A DNA stretch of 64,000 nt from RHLJ01 sp965601955. GTDB lineage: Bacteria; Bacteroidota; Rhodothermia; Balneolales; Balneolaceae. The notes under the pieces are model-generated. The model worked only from the letters and a program-made list of their open reading frames with translations, did not search any database and was not told the origin of the DNA. Of the stretch, positions 1 through 9,547 are shown piece after piece. Numbering within the stretch: the first letter of the stretch is position 1; each line of letters starts with the position of its first letter. The position numbers were made by a program, and so were the translations under genes. The stretch spans positions 62,001 to 126,000 of the forward strand of contig OZ271855.1 in NCBI GenBank assembly GCA_965601955.1. The letters run 5' to 3'.

Positions 1-2
1 CC

Positions 3-2429
3 TGGGAGGTAAGCCAAAGCTCAGAAAGTGTAATTATTTCGATTATTGACAGCGGCGTGAATTATATACATGAGGACCTGGAAGACAAACATTGGCTAAA
101 TGAAGATGAAATCCCAGGCAATGGCATTGATGACGATGGAAATGGTTTTGTAGATGATTACCTGGGCTGGGATTTCTGGGATTCTGGTTCTACAGCAAAT
201 GCGGTACAGGATGCAGATCCATTTGCTATAAACAACCCTCATGGCACCCATGTTGCAGGCATTGCTGCTGCAGTTCCCGATAATAATCTCGGCCTGGCTG
301 GTGCTGGTTTTAATGCCAAATTTATGGCAGTAAAGGCTGGGGGTATTCCGGATGACCCAGCAACAACCGGTACTGATGAATCACGAGCAATAGGTTTTGG
401 ATATGAGGCAATCATGTATTCGGTGGTTAACGGAGCTGATATAGTGAATTGCAGCTGGGGAGGCTTCGGTTTCTCTTCTTTTGGCGAAGATATTGTAAAT
501 ATGGCAACTGACGCTGGTGTATTGGTTATTGCATCAGCTGGTAACTCATCAACCGACCAGTTGCATTACCCTTCCAGTTTAGAAAATGTGCTTTCAGTAG
601 GAGCGTTAGGAACCTCAGGTAATATTATTGCCAGCTATTCCAACTATGGTTCTACTGTGGATGTTTTTGCGCAAGGAACAATTCAAAGTAGTGTAGGAGT
701 GGGAACTTCTGGCTACGCAGTCTTTCAGGGCACATCAATGTCTTCACCTGCAGTATCAGGATTAGCGGCCCTTATTAAAACTGAGTACCCTACTTGGTCT
801 CCCCAACAAATTAAACAGCAAATCAGAACCTCTTCTTCCTCCATCGACGAGTTTAACTCCGGGGAATTTGCTCTCCAACTAGGTACTGGAAGTATTGATG
901 CATTTGTAGCGGTCTCGTCCCCTCAGCCGGGTATTGTGATCGAGCGATCAGAATCGTTTAATGAATCAGGGGAGAAATTAGGGATCAATGAAGCAGGATT
1001 TTTTAAAGTACTCCTTAGAAATGTTGGAAATAGCGCCTCTTCGCTTTCCATTAATGTAGAAGCACTTAGCCCTGGGATAACGTTAACTGAAAACACTTTC
1101 GCTGTGGGCTCATTAGGTTCTAATGGAACTTCAGAGATAGAAATCCCAATTACTCTGACGGATGAGATTCTTGAAACGCTTTCAGCAGACCTTATGATTG
1201 AGTTTTTAGATAACTCAGTCGGATATAGGGATTTTAGAGTGATTGTTTTTGATAACCTTCAGTTTGATGTTTCTGATGCTAATAACCTGGCCCTGTCATT
1301 TTCGCCATCTGGAAATATTGGCTTTTTTGATGCCCAGAACGGTGTTGGAGGCGTTGGATTTGTTCCTGATCATCAAACCGCAAATTTTTTGACTGACAAC
1401 CTGCTTTTTGAAGGGGGCGTCATTTTTGAAGCTAACAGAAGAGTTGCCAATAATATCCGTGCCACTTCAGGAAATGTGGATAGGCAATTTGTTCCTATTG
1501 AGTTTTATGAAGTTATAAATCCCGGAATCGTTTCTGAGGCTGATGGTTCCACTGTATTTAGCCCAACAAGTAGTACTGGCTTAGAACAGGTGGAAATATC
1601 CTTGAATACTTATGCCTTTGATACTGATGAGATCGAAAATAGTGTGATATTGAATTATGTGATTCGAAATACTTCCACTACACTAGCTCTTTCTGAAGTA
1701 TACCTGGGAATCTTTAACGATTGGGATATTGGAGACTTTTCAAATAATACAGTTACCTATAACCAGGAGAATGACATTTTATTTACTATAGGGCCTTCTG
1801 GATCTGACCATCCAATTGTGGCGGTTGCTTCATTTGACAATACGTCCAGTGTATTGGCGATTAACAATAATTTTGAGGGATCTCCTTCAGACTTTCAGTT
1901 CGGCTTATCAGATGGTTTCAATATTGCGGAGAAAAGAAATTCATTAAGAGCTGGAACAAGAAATACATTAGCTATTAGAACAGATGTATCTTCCGTAGTT
2001 GCTACAGGCCCATACTTTATTCAACCTCAGGAATCAATTTCACTGGGTTTTGTATATGCTTTTGGGGATGACGAGGCAGAGTTAGTAAATCAGATCACTG
2101 CTGCTCGAAATCAAAATCTATTTGAGATCAGCGACCTTAACTCTACTTCTGATAACCAATTTCCCAGCTCTATTGAGTTTTTTCAGAATTACCCTAATCC
2201 ATTCAACCCAAGCACTACCTTTACCTTCAATCTTTCAGAACAGCAAAATGTTAGCCTGAATGTATACAACGTGCTGGGCCAACAGGTAAAATCGGTTGTG
2301 AATCAAACCCTGGAAGGTGGAATCTATTCCTATGAGGTTTCTTTTAATGACCTGAGCAGTGGGGTTTATTTTGCAGTTTTAGAAGCTGGCGGAACCAAGG
2401 AACTTATTAAACTATCCCTTATCAAGTAA
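3..2429 (+). CDS. Secreted S8 (subtilisin-like) serine protease with T9SS sorting tail, 5' truncated
   Basis: The reading frame is open to the left edge of the window, so the start and signal peptide lie outside. The GTG at 57 is not the start, because the catalytic Asp motif (IDSGV, Asp codon at 48-50) lies upstream of it in frame. The His of HGTHVAG (codon at 240) and the Ser of GTSMSSP (codon at 735) complete the subtilase triad. After the protease domain comes a long beta-rich region. The last ~75 residues carry YPNPFNPST and end in a lysine-containing tail, the classical type IX secretion C-terminal signal. The protein is therefore probably exported through the outer membrane and either anchored or released. 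It is likely a degradative or surface-processing protease; the substrate is not predictable. The next gene follows after 4 bases. Confidence 0.95.
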   Translation, partial: WEVSQSSESVIISIIDSGVNYIHEDLEDKHWLNEDEIPGNGIDDDGNGFVDDYLGWDFWDSGSTANAVQDADPFAINNPHGTHVAGIAAAVPDNNLGLAGAGFNAKFMAVKAGGIPDDPATTGTDESRAIGFGYEAIMYSVVNGADIVNCSWGGFGFSSFGEDIVNMATDAGVLVIASAGNSSTDQLHYPSSLENVLSVGALGTSGNIIASYSNYGSTVDVFAQGTIQSSVGVGTSGYAVFQGTSMSSPAVSGLAALIKTEYPTWSPQQIKQQIRTSSSSIDEFNSGEFALQLGTGSIDAFVAVSSPQPGIVIERSESFNESGEKLGINEAGFFKVLLRNVGNSASSLSINVEALSPGITLTENTFAVGSLGSNGTSEIEIPITLTDEILETLSADLMIEFLDNSVGYRDFRVIVFDNLQFDVSDANNLALSFSPSGNIGFFDAQNGVGGVGFVPDHQTANFLTDNLLFEGGVIFEANRRVANNIRATSGNVDRQFVPIEFYEVINPGIVSEADGSTVFSPTSSTGLEQVEISLNTYAFDTDEIENSVILNYVIRNTSTTLALSEVYLGIFNDWDIGDFSNNTVTYNQENDILFTIGPSGSDHPIVAVASFDNTSSVLAINNNFEGSPSDFQFGLSDGFNIAEKRNSLRAGTRNTLAIRTDVSSVVATGPYFIQPQESISLGFVYAFGDDEAELVNQITAARNQNLFEISDLNSTSDNQFPSSIEFFQNYPNPFNPSTTFTFNLSEQQNVSLNVYNVLGQQVKSVVNQTLEGGIYSYEVSFNDLSSGVYFAVLEAGGTKELIKLSLIK

Positions 2430-2433
2430 TTTC

Positions 2434-3366
2434 TTGAAAGCTAATACCGATAGTTTTTCTCCCTCATGGTGGGCCTATAACGGACATATCCAGACTATTG
2501 CTTTTTCATTTGGCAAAGTATTAGAAGTACCGGTACTAGGCAGGGAAATAAAGACTCCGGATGATGATTTTTTGGAAATCGATGTTGTTGATCTCCAAAA
2601 TGAAAATCCAGTAGTTGCACTGTTTCATGGCCTGGAAGGATCCTCCCAACGAGTGTACATTCGAAACCTGATGTATCACCTCGAAAAAGCTGGTTTTTCA
2701 TCAGTAGCGCTGAATTTTCGAGGATGTGGAAGTAAACTAAATCATCAAAAAAGATTCTATCATTCCGGTGAAACTGCCGATTATGCTACTCTTTTCGAAT
2801 GGATCAACAATCAATTCCCAAAGAATCCTCTTTTGGCTGTTGGCTTTTCTCTAGGTGGAAATGCGTTGATTAAATATCTGGCCGAATATGCTTCCTCCAC
2901 CAATGTGCAAAAAGCCGTTGCTGTTTCCCCTCCTTACGATTTGAAAGCAGGGTCTTTAAACCTGGAAAAAAGCTTTAACAGAATCTATTCTTATCGCTTT
3001 TTACGAACGCTTAAAGAAAAGCTGGAGCTTAAACGAGCAACTTATCCGGACTTACCTTCTTTTTCGGGATCTACTATATATCAGTTCGACGACCAGGTTA
3101 CGGCTCCAGTTCATGGTTTTAGAGATGCGGAAGATTATTATGAATCCTGTTCATCTTCCGGGTTCTTAAATCACGTAAAAACCCCGCTTCTTTTAATTCA
3201 TAGTCATGAAGACCCCTTATGCCCTTTACAATTTGCTCCATTTGATCAAATTGAAAAGAACACCTTCATTAAAACTCTTTTTACTAATAAAGGTGGCCAT
3301 GTGGGCTTTGTGGGTAATCCCAAAAACTGGCTGAATCAAACCATCATTAATTGGTTACGATCTTAA
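2434..3366 (+). CDS. YheT-family alpha/beta hydrolase
   Basis: This 310-residue protein matches the YheT/UPF0017 esterase-like group: N-terminal SWWAYNGHIQT, oxyanion-region LFHGLEGSS, nucleophile elbow GFSLGGN (Ser139), acid Asp260 in HSHEDPLCP and base His289 in GGHVGF. All three triad residues are in the expected order. The start is a TTG four bases after the protease stop; no ATG is available near the conserved N-terminus, and the family usually begins close to this point. Members are putative cytoplasmic carboxylesterases of unknown natural substrate. The tight spacing suggests co-transcription with the upstream protease, but a functional link is not evident. Confidence 0.9.
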   Translation: MKANTDSFSPSWWAYNGHIQTIAFSFGKVLEVPVLGREIKTPDDDFLEIDVVDLQNENPVVALFHGLEGSSQRVYIRNLMYHLEKAGFSSVALNFRGCGSKLNHQKRFYHSGETADYATLFEWINNQFPKNPLLAVGFSLGGNALIKYLAEYASSTNVQKAVAVSPPYDLKAGSLNLEKSFNRIYSYRFLRTLKEKLELKRATYPDLPSFSGSTIYQFDDQVTAPVHGFRDAEDYYESCSSSGFLNHVKTPLLLIHSHEDPLCPLQFAPFDQIEKNTFIKTLFTNKGGHVGFVGNPKNWLNQTIINWLRS

Positions 3367-3409
3367 GATTGTTTGTATCTTCATCCGAAAGCTCACTTAA
3401 CATCAAATA

Positions 3410-4366
3410 ATGGTAATCATAATTGGGGCAGGGCCCATTGGTTTAGCAACTGGAATACAACTTCAACGCAAGAATATCCCCTTCTTGATTATTGAAAGAG
3501 GATGCCTTGTTAGTTCTTTGTTCAATTACCCAACCAATATGACTTTTTTCTCCACCTCAGACCGGCTGGAGATTGGTGACATTCCTTTTATTTCTCATGG
3601 GGCGAAACCTACCCGAAGCGAAGCCCTGGAGTATTATCGCAGAGCAGCTGAGCACTTTAAGCTCCCCATTAATTTATATGAAACCGTGTTATCGGTAGAA
3701 GGAGAAGACGGAGCATTCACAGTGAAAACTGATAAAGATCGGTATGAAGCTGAAAAAGTGGTTGTGGCTACTGGATTTTATGGCTCGGCTAATTTAATGG
3801 AAGTACCGGGTGAAGATTTACCTAAAGTAAAGCATTATTATGATGAGCCACACCCTTATGCATGGCAAAATATACTGGTAGTTGGAGCAGGAAATTCTGC
3901 CGTAGATGCGGCATTAGAATGTTATCGAGCTAATGCAAATGTAACCATGTCGGTTAGGTATGGAGAAATTAAGCCATCAGTGAAATATTGGGTAAAACCT
4001 GATATTGAAAACAGGATCAAGTTTGGTGAAGTCCAGGCTTATTTTAATACTGAGGTAAAGGAAATCCGGGAAAAGGAAGTGGTTTTGGAAACGCCCGAAG
4101 GTGAGAAAGTTATTCCTAATGATTTTGTGCTTGCTATGACGGGATATCACCCAAATTATAAACTCATGGAAGCTCTCGGTATTGAATTAACTGACGACGA
4201 AAAATGCATGCCGGTACATGAAGAAAAATCTCTTGAGACAAACAGGAAAGGGATGTATGTAGCGGGAGTTGTTTGCGGGGGAATGGATACCAGCCGGCTG
4301 TTTATCGAAAATTCAAGAGTACATGCAGAGCAGATTGCGGAGCATATTGCCAATTCTTTAAAGTGA
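3410..4366 (+). CDS. ypdA: YpdA/Bdr-family FAD-dependent bacillithiol disulfide reductase
   Basis: This 318-residue flavoprotein has an N-terminal FAD-binding Rossmann motif (IIGAGPIGLA, residues 4-13) and a second dinucleotide-binding motif for NADPH (VVGAGNSAVDAA, from residue 157). NYPTNMTFFSTSDRLEIG is typical of the YpdA family, which lacks the CxxC active site of thioredoxin reductases. Family members reduce bacillithiol disulfide with NADPH. The assignment is supported by a bshA gene at 58302-59444 in this window, since BshA makes the first bacillithiol intermediate. The ATG at 3410 precedes the Rossmann strand directly. Transcription converges on the SRP RNA gene. Confidence 0.88.
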   Translation: MVIIIGAGPIGLATGIQLQRKNIPFLIIERGCLVSSLFNYPTNMTFFSTSDRLEIGDIPFISHGAKPTRSEALEYYRRAAEHFKLPINLYETVLSVEGEDGAFTVKTDKDRYEAEKVVVATGFYGSANLMEVPGEDLPKVKHYYDEPHPYAWQNILVVGAGNSAVDAALECYRANANVTMSVRYGEIKPSVKYWVKPDIENRIKFGEVQAYFNTEVKEIREKEVVLETPEGEKVIPNDFVLAMTGYHPNYKLMEALGIELTDDEKCMPVHEEKSLETNRKGMYVAGVVCGGMDTSRLFIENSRVHAEQIAEHIANSLK

Positions 4367-4421
4367 TAAGGTTCGAGTCACTTTTGCGAGTCATCCTGAG
4401 GATACTTCCGGAAATAAAAAT

Positions 4422-4519
4422 GGGCAAGCGACCTATATCACGTCGCTACGACCAATTTACCGCTGCTGCATTCCTGCCCTGACGGAGTTCAAAGGGAGCT
4501 GACTGTATAGGACTTGCCC
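4422..4519 (-). ncRNA. ffs: Signal recognition particle RNA, small bacterial (4.5S) type
   Basis: Read on the minus strand, the segment folds into one long hairpin. The 5' end GGGCAAG (4519-4513) pairs with 3' CTTGCCC (4428-4422), followed inward by CCTATA against TATAGG. The apex carries the conserved SRP domain IV signature: AACTCCGTCAGG, then a stem capped by the GGAA tetraloop, then AGCAGCGGTAA. The roughly 98-nt size matches the small bacterial SRP RNA. A T-rich run (TTTTTATTT) follows the 3' end directly, so the terminal helix probably doubles as an intrinsic terminator. The RNA binds Ffh and targets nascent membrane proteins to FtsY. Ends are set from the pairing and could be off by a few bases. 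Confidence 0.9.
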
Positions 4520-4590
4520 GAGAACTTTGAAGATACGACCTATTGTTAACTAGTATCAAGTTTTTTCGACTACTAGTTTAAGCTTTTTTA

Positions 4591-6756
4591 TTACTTACTG
4601 GTCATCACAAATACGCCATCCCAATCAGTAGATGGAGAATTCTCTTTCATGATCTTACAGCGCTCTATAAAAATCTGGGACGGATTCTTAGCATGAGCTT
4701 CTAATGGCTGGGATTGCCTAAAATAACTAACTGCTTTATCCCACTCTTGATTGAAATACTGCTCCATACCTAGCTCATAAAACCCAATTCCATCTATTAA
4801 CTCCTGGGACAAATCTACCCTTAATCCAGCTATTTCATATACTTTAACAGGTTGGCTTCTACCCTTTACTACTATGTTATCCAGCAACCTGAATACACAA
4901 TCATTACCAAATTTCTCAGCTTCCTGCTTGGTAGATTCTGTCACCATGGTAAACACATTGTATTGTTTAGCCCCACTCTCGCATCGGGCAGCAAGGTTTA
5001 CATTATCCCCCATCATAGTATAATTGAATCTGCGTTCAGAGCCCATGTTTCCGGTAACCATATCACCGGTATTCATTCCCATTCGGTGCTGCATATTCCA
5101 AACAATGTCAATCCAGTTATCCCGCTTCCACTTTTCCCGAAGCTCTGCCAGCTTCTTTTCCATAAGTTGAGAAGAGATACACGCTTTTAATGCATGATCA
5201 GGAGTTGGTATGGGAGCTCCAAAAAACGCAACTATGGCATCTCCAATGAACTTATCCAGGGTACCACCCTGGCTGTTTATGATATCCGTCATCGCAGTTA
5301 AATACTCGTTGATGAGAGTAACTAATTGCTTGGGTTCGAGTTTTTCTGAAAAAGTGGAAAAGGAAACAATATCACTGAAAAAGGCTGTTATGTACGCTTC
5401 CTCTCCTCCTAATTTTGGCTCTTCTCCGGATTCAATCATTTGGTCTACCAACTGAGGGGATACATAAGAAGAGAACATCCCTTTTATTCTTCTTTTCTCT
5501 TTTTGTTCGTTGAAGTATTCATAGCCAACAGTACCAGCCTGACCAATTAGTACACTGAGTCCAACCCCGGTTACCCCCATAATGAAACTGTATTTCACGA
5601 ACAGCAATACTGAGGTTCCATAAAAACCTGCAATGAGCGCAACCATGAGTCCAAAGGACCACCCTAGACCTAAGTTGCGGTTGGCAAATACGATGAGAAA
5701 AGCACATACCAACATGGTTAAAATTCTGGCTACGTCACCTTGCCGCGCTATATAACTTCCATCCAGCATCGTTTGAATAGCATGAGCGTGGATTTCAAAA
5801 CCCGGTCGGGGTAAATCAGCGGAAGCAAATGGCGTAGCATGGAAATCCTGTAGGGTAGGCATGGTCGCCCCTACAATCACGATCTTATCTTTAAAGGTTC
5901 CTTTTTGAAGGTGTCCATCTCCGAGTTCTGTGTTATCGAAAGCATTTATTTCAAATGCTTCAGCTTCCATAACAGTAGTATAGGAGGAGTCATCAATCAC
6001 CTCATCGTAAGAAATAGTAGGAAAAGCACCTTCAGGTCCATAAAAATTGACAATAAAACTATTCAGGTTATCTCTTTGAATATGATAGTTGCCAAGCTGA
6101 AATGAGTTCTTTGATGATTGAGCATCAAATTCTTCGATTTCCTCATTGGGTATATTTCCATATAGTTTTAATCCTTCCAGCCCCAGCATCAAATAATCGA
6201 TACCCTGATATCGACGTCCAATATTATAAGTACGAACATATCCGTCGGGATATGGATAGGTACTTACAAACCCCAATTGGTTTGGATTGCTTTCCCTTAA
6301 AATGGGAAGGGGGAAAATAGAAGAAGTAGGCCGGTTCAACTCTACGATGTCTTCAACATCACCTGCAAGTACCACATTTCCATATTCAGCGATTGCTTCG
6401 GCGAAAAGAGTATCGTTTCGAGGATCGAAAGAGTCTTGCTGTGTAAACAAAACATCAAACAGAATTACTTTGGCACCGGCATGGTTGAGGTTATGAACCA
6501 GTTTAGCATGAATACTTGTTGGCCATGGCCACTTTTCCGGAATTTCAGAATCAGCTTGTTCACTAATGGCCACCAGCACAATAGGTGAATCTTCAACAGA
6601 AATCGGGCCTCTGATCTCAAAAAGATAGTCTCGCAGCGATAGCTCTATTTTCTGAACTTGCTCAGTATTTGCAATTAGCAACGACAAACAAAATGTTGCT
6701 GCTGCTATGATGATATAAAATGCTACTCCTTTTTTTCTTTTTGGAGAGGGCTTCAT
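4591..6756 (-). CDS. CHASE2-domain class III adenylate cyclase
   Basis: This is a 721-residue membrane protein. One TM segment (residues ~11-29) is followed by an extracytoplasmic CHASE2 sensor domain (~40-335, with the typical LRDYLFEIRG start and late KIVIVGAT motif). Three TM segments follow (~342-410), then a cytoplasmic class III cyclase domain (~450-645). Metal ligands are present (Asp462 in FFSDIVSF, Asp506 in KFIGDAIVAFFGAP), as are Lys502, Asp584, Asn587 and Arg591 of GDNVNLAARCE. The catalytic site therefore looks intact, and Lys/Asp at the purine-recognition positions favour ATP over GTP. A short C-terminal helical region resembles a TPR-like tail. It is the last gene of a four-gene operon, 3 bases after the barrel-like gene. 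CHASE2 cyclases often sit with FecR-domain proteins, as here, which suggests the periplasmic ligand comes from the envelope. Confidence 0.93.
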   Translation of the reverse strand: MKPSPKRKKGVAFYIIIAAATFCLSLLIANTEQVQKIELSLRDYLFEIRGPISVEDSPIVLVAISEQADSEIPEKWPWPTSIHAKLVHNLNHAGAKVILFDVLFTQQDSFDPRNDTLFAEAIAEYGNVVLAGDVEDIVELNRPTSSIFPLPILRESNPNQLGFVSTYPYPDGYVRTYNIGRRYQGIDYLMLGLEGLKLYGNIPNEEIEEFDAQSSKNSFQLGNYHIQRDNLNSFIVNFYGPEGAFPTISYDEVIDDSSYTTVMEAEAFEINAFDNTELGDGHLQKGTFKDKIVIVGATMPTLQDFHATPFASADLPRPGFEIHAHAIQTMLDGSYIARQGDVARILTMLVCAFLIVFANRNLGLGWSFGLMVALIAGFYGTSVLLFVKYSFIMGVTGVGLSVLIGQAGTVGYEYFNEQKEKRRIKGMFSSYVSPQLVDQMIESGEEPKLGGEEAYITAFFSDIVSFSTFSEKLEPKQLVTLINEYLTAMTDIINSQGGTLDKFIGDAIVAFFGAPIPTPDHALKACISSQLMEKKLAELREKWKRDNWIDIVWNMQHRMGMNTGDMVTGNMGSERRFNYTMMGDNVNLAARCESGAKQYNVFTMVTESTKQEAEKFGNDCVFRLLDNIVVKGRSQPVKVYEIAGLRVDLSQELIDGIGFYELGMEQYFNQEWDKAVSYFRQSQPLEAHAKNPSQIFIERCKIMKENSPSTDWDGVFVMTSK

Positions 6757-6759
6757 GAA

Positions 6760-9480
6760 TTAGAATCGATATATGTAACGAAGCTGAACAACTCTATCAT
6801 TGAAATTGCTTGCTCCTGATACGTTGGTGAAGTTGGAATCAAACAAAAAAGAATGGTTATTATCAAGGCGATATTCAGCTCCGGCTATAAATACATAGGT
6901 TCCAAAATTGGATGTCGTCCTTTCATCACTCAGTACATAATAATCATTAAAGAAGTCGGTGTCCTCAGAATTTGCCAGACTTAAAAAGCGTGTTTTTGAC
7001 CGGTTACTTGTAATGGCAAGCCTACTATTTAACGTAAGTTTCCCATCTAACATGAAGTAGGTACCCCCAGCATATAAGCCAAAAATATTAATATCGAGCT
7101 GACCATTTCCGGACTGGGTTTTATTGATGGTTGTTCCTAGCTGGGTACGCAAGGGCAGGTTCTCAAATCTTGATCCGATATTAAGTGAAAATGAAGCATT
7201 GGTAGCATCTCCAAAAGTAAATACATCGTCACGGGTGTTCAGTGATGAAAAACTTATGGTTGCATCATGGATCATATCTAAGAATCTCAGTTGCTGAGTC
7301 ACAGAAAGGCTTAGGTTTAAGGTATTATTCTTACGCGGAACCTCTGTTAGCAACGTATCACCGTCTACGATGCTAAGATTCTGAACGGCAGCGTTTTCAA
7401 GTCCAATGGGCACCTCAGGATTAAATCGCTCCACGCCGTTATCCCTGGTTCTATATCTAAATCCTACACTTACTTTAGGAAGGTCATTGTTTACCGGATA
7501 CCAACTCACATTGGTTCTATAGGAATTGGTTTCTGTAGTAGCTCCCTTGGTATTCGAAACGTTGTCGTTTAGCGCTTCATAACCCAGCGTTACATAAAGC
7601 TGATTCTGAAGCAATCTAAATCTATCCAATATGGTGAAGCCAGCTATATCCCTTCTGATGGTAGAATTTGCGAGAGAAACAAAATCAGGGCCTACCCAGC
7701 GGTACTGAATGCTGAACGTATTTTTTGGATGTACAATGGAAAGTTCTGTATCAGACCCTAAGATCGAAGTTGGGAAAAAGGCCTCTGCTTCAGTAGTATC
7801 AGTTCCAATACCCCTGATCCTAATCGGTATTACACTCATGTTTTCATTGATAATGATAAACTGAGCAAGACTGCTTAGGATGTCCAGGTCAGACTGACTT
7901 ATATCTTCAAAACCTATATCTGCAGCACGTAGCGAATCTAAGGGACCTCCATATATATCATCGTTCAAAGCACTGGCTACCGTTTCTGTTTCAAAGCGGA
8001 TACGGTTATTAGCCAACGAGAACCTCATATCTGCCCCTGCCACAAAATTCCCTTTAGGCCTAACACTACCGCCCTCAACCCTAAGCAGCTCTGGCTGCTG
8101 GCTCAGCCTTGTCCGGTCTTGAAAAGATAATCCACTAGCTAATGTTGGAGAGAGCAATAAATCATTGTAATCCACAACATTGAATATGGAACTTGTATCA
8201 TCTTCTACTTTCATAGCCTGTATTCCAAACTGGAATTTCTTTGGATTACCCAGGCCTACTCTCCCCCCGATGATTTTTCTTGCAAAGGTTCCTCTTCCAC
8301 TATCATTATAGTTGAGGGTATATGTTGTATCCTGTGGAATGCCACCCGCCAGTACCGTATCCACCTGAACAGAAGCATATTGATTGGTGACTTTTCGACT
8401 AACTTCCCCATAAACGAATTGCACATTTAATACATCCCAAAGTACATGCAATGAGGTATTGATACCAAAAATCCTTCGTCCTGATATGGTAAACTTACTT
8501 AACCTTGGATATACATGTCCGGCTTCAAATTGCCACCATTTTCCGAAACTTAAATCTATGCCATATCGATTCTGTGGCTGAAGCCTGTCTGATTCCTGGG
8601 AAGTGAAAAATCCATTTAGGGAATATTTGAACAATCCATAGGAACCATTCAGATAGGATCTTGCGGTATAAGCGTTGTTTAGATCACCTGAAATGGTTTG
8701 ATTTCTCGCCGTCAACTCCACTCTTCCCTGAGGAATGAGCCTTGGTTCAAAACCCTGGTATGCAGCCCTTTTGGGATCAATCACCCTAAATTGCCATGAA
8801 ACTACTTCAAGAGTTTCTTCCGCAGTCACATAGTTCAGGCTTACTGTATAGTTTCCCTGCCTAAGCCCCTTTGGAACATAGGAGATAAAATAATCTGACG
8901 TATCAGCTAGCCCGGTGACATCCTGACCGTCAACAAGAAGCTGAAACTCACCTTCCTCAATCTCATCTTCATTATAGAATAATGCTATGGCTATATATAA
9001 ATCATTAGTTGATAACCCATTTCCTGGGATGGGAGAGAGTATGGAATAATCAATCCCTTCTGCTCTTTTTAAGGCTGGCAAACCCTGACCATCTATGATT
9101 TCAACTTCGACGGCGTTTTCAGCTGGCAAGGTTTCGGGAAAAAAGAAGTCCTGTTCCTGGTTTCTTAAGCTTAACTGAAAATAATACTCCAGTGTGTTTC
9201 CGGTAAGCTCCTGCGGGGTTAATTCTACAATAAAGGTCCCGTTTTGAAGAAAGACTTCCCTCTGTGAAAAACCAAGGTCTCCTTCATTTTTATAGAATAG
9301 CAGTGCCTCGATAACATCATTTTCAGTTATCCCGGCTACGAAAAACTCCAAGCGATTGGTTGTTGTTCTATCTAATACAGTAGGCTGCTGGTGCTGTATG
9401 GTAAATTGTGCATTACTGGTTCCAACACATACTAACACCCAAAATGCAACACATACAACCCTTAATACCCCTTTCGTCAT
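6760..9480 (-). CDS. Large probable outer-membrane beta-barrel protein of the CHASE2/FecR operon
   Basis: This 906-residue protein has a clear signal peptide (cleavage near SNAQF, residue ~25). An N-terminal ~230 residues resemble immunoglobulin-like or 'surface binding' beta domains. The rest has alternating polar/hydrophobic strands and ends RVVQLRYIYRF, a terminal aromatic typical of outer-membrane barrels. Many segments read like barrel strands (FKYSLNGFFTS, WQFEAGHVYPRL). I recognise no named family. It lies between the FecR gene (67-base gap) and the cyclase gene (3-base gap) on the same strand, so it may be the outer-membrane partner of the sensor unit. A role as receptor, channel or scaffold cannot be separated from sequence alone. 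Confidence 0.75.
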   Translation of the reverse strand: MTKGVLRVVCVAFWVLVCVGTSNAQFTIQHQQPTVLDRTTTNRLEFFVAGITENDVIEALLFYKNEGDLGFSQREVFLQNGTFIVELTPQELTGNTLEYYFQLSLRNQEQDFFFPETLPAENAVEVEIIDGQGLPALKRAEGIDYSILSPIPGNGLSTNDLYIAIALFYNEDEIEEGEFQLLVDGQDVTGLADTSDYFISYVPKGLRQGNYTVSLNYVTAEETLEVVSWQFRVIDPKRAAYQGFEPRLIPQGRVELTARNQTISGDLNNAYTARSYLNGSYGLFKYSLNGFFTSQESDRLQPQNRYGIDLSFGKWWQFEAGHVYPRLSKFTISGRRIFGINTSLHVLWDVLNVQFVYGEVSRKVTNQYASVQVDTVLAGGIPQDTTYTLNYNDSGRGTFARKIIGGRVGLGNPKKFQFGIQAMKVEDDTSSIFNVVDYNDLLLSPTLASGLSFQDRTRLSQQPELLRVEGGSVRPKGNFVAGADMRFSLANNRIRFETETVASALNDDIYGGPLDSLRAADIGFEDISQSDLDILSSLAQFIIINENMSVIPIRIRGIGTDTTEAEAFFPTSILGSDTELSIVHPKNTFSIQYRWVGPDFVSLANSTIRRDIAGFTILDRFRLLQNQLYVTLGYEALNDNVSNTKGATTETNSYRTNVSWYPVNNDLPKVSVGFRYRTRDNGVERFNPEVPIGLENAAVQNLSIVDGDTLLTEVPRKNNTLNLSLSVTQQLRFLDMIHDATISFSSLNTRDDVFTFGDATNASFSLNIGSRFENLPLRTQLGTTINKTQSGNGQLDINIFGLYAGGTYFMLDGKLTLNSRLAITSNRSKTRFLSLANSEDTDFFNDYYVLSDERTTSNFGTYVFIAGAEYRLDNNHSFLFDSNFTNVSGASNFNDRVVQLRYIYRF

Positions 9481-9547
9481 GTTCCAATAGTGATTTACAC
9501 ATTACAAACGTGAACAATATCCCAAAAATCAAACTAAATAGCGTTGT

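Noticed and set aside
4273..4482. Plus-strand frame of 69 codons
   Set aside because: It overlaps the end of ypdA and the SRP RNA, and shows no protein-like composition.
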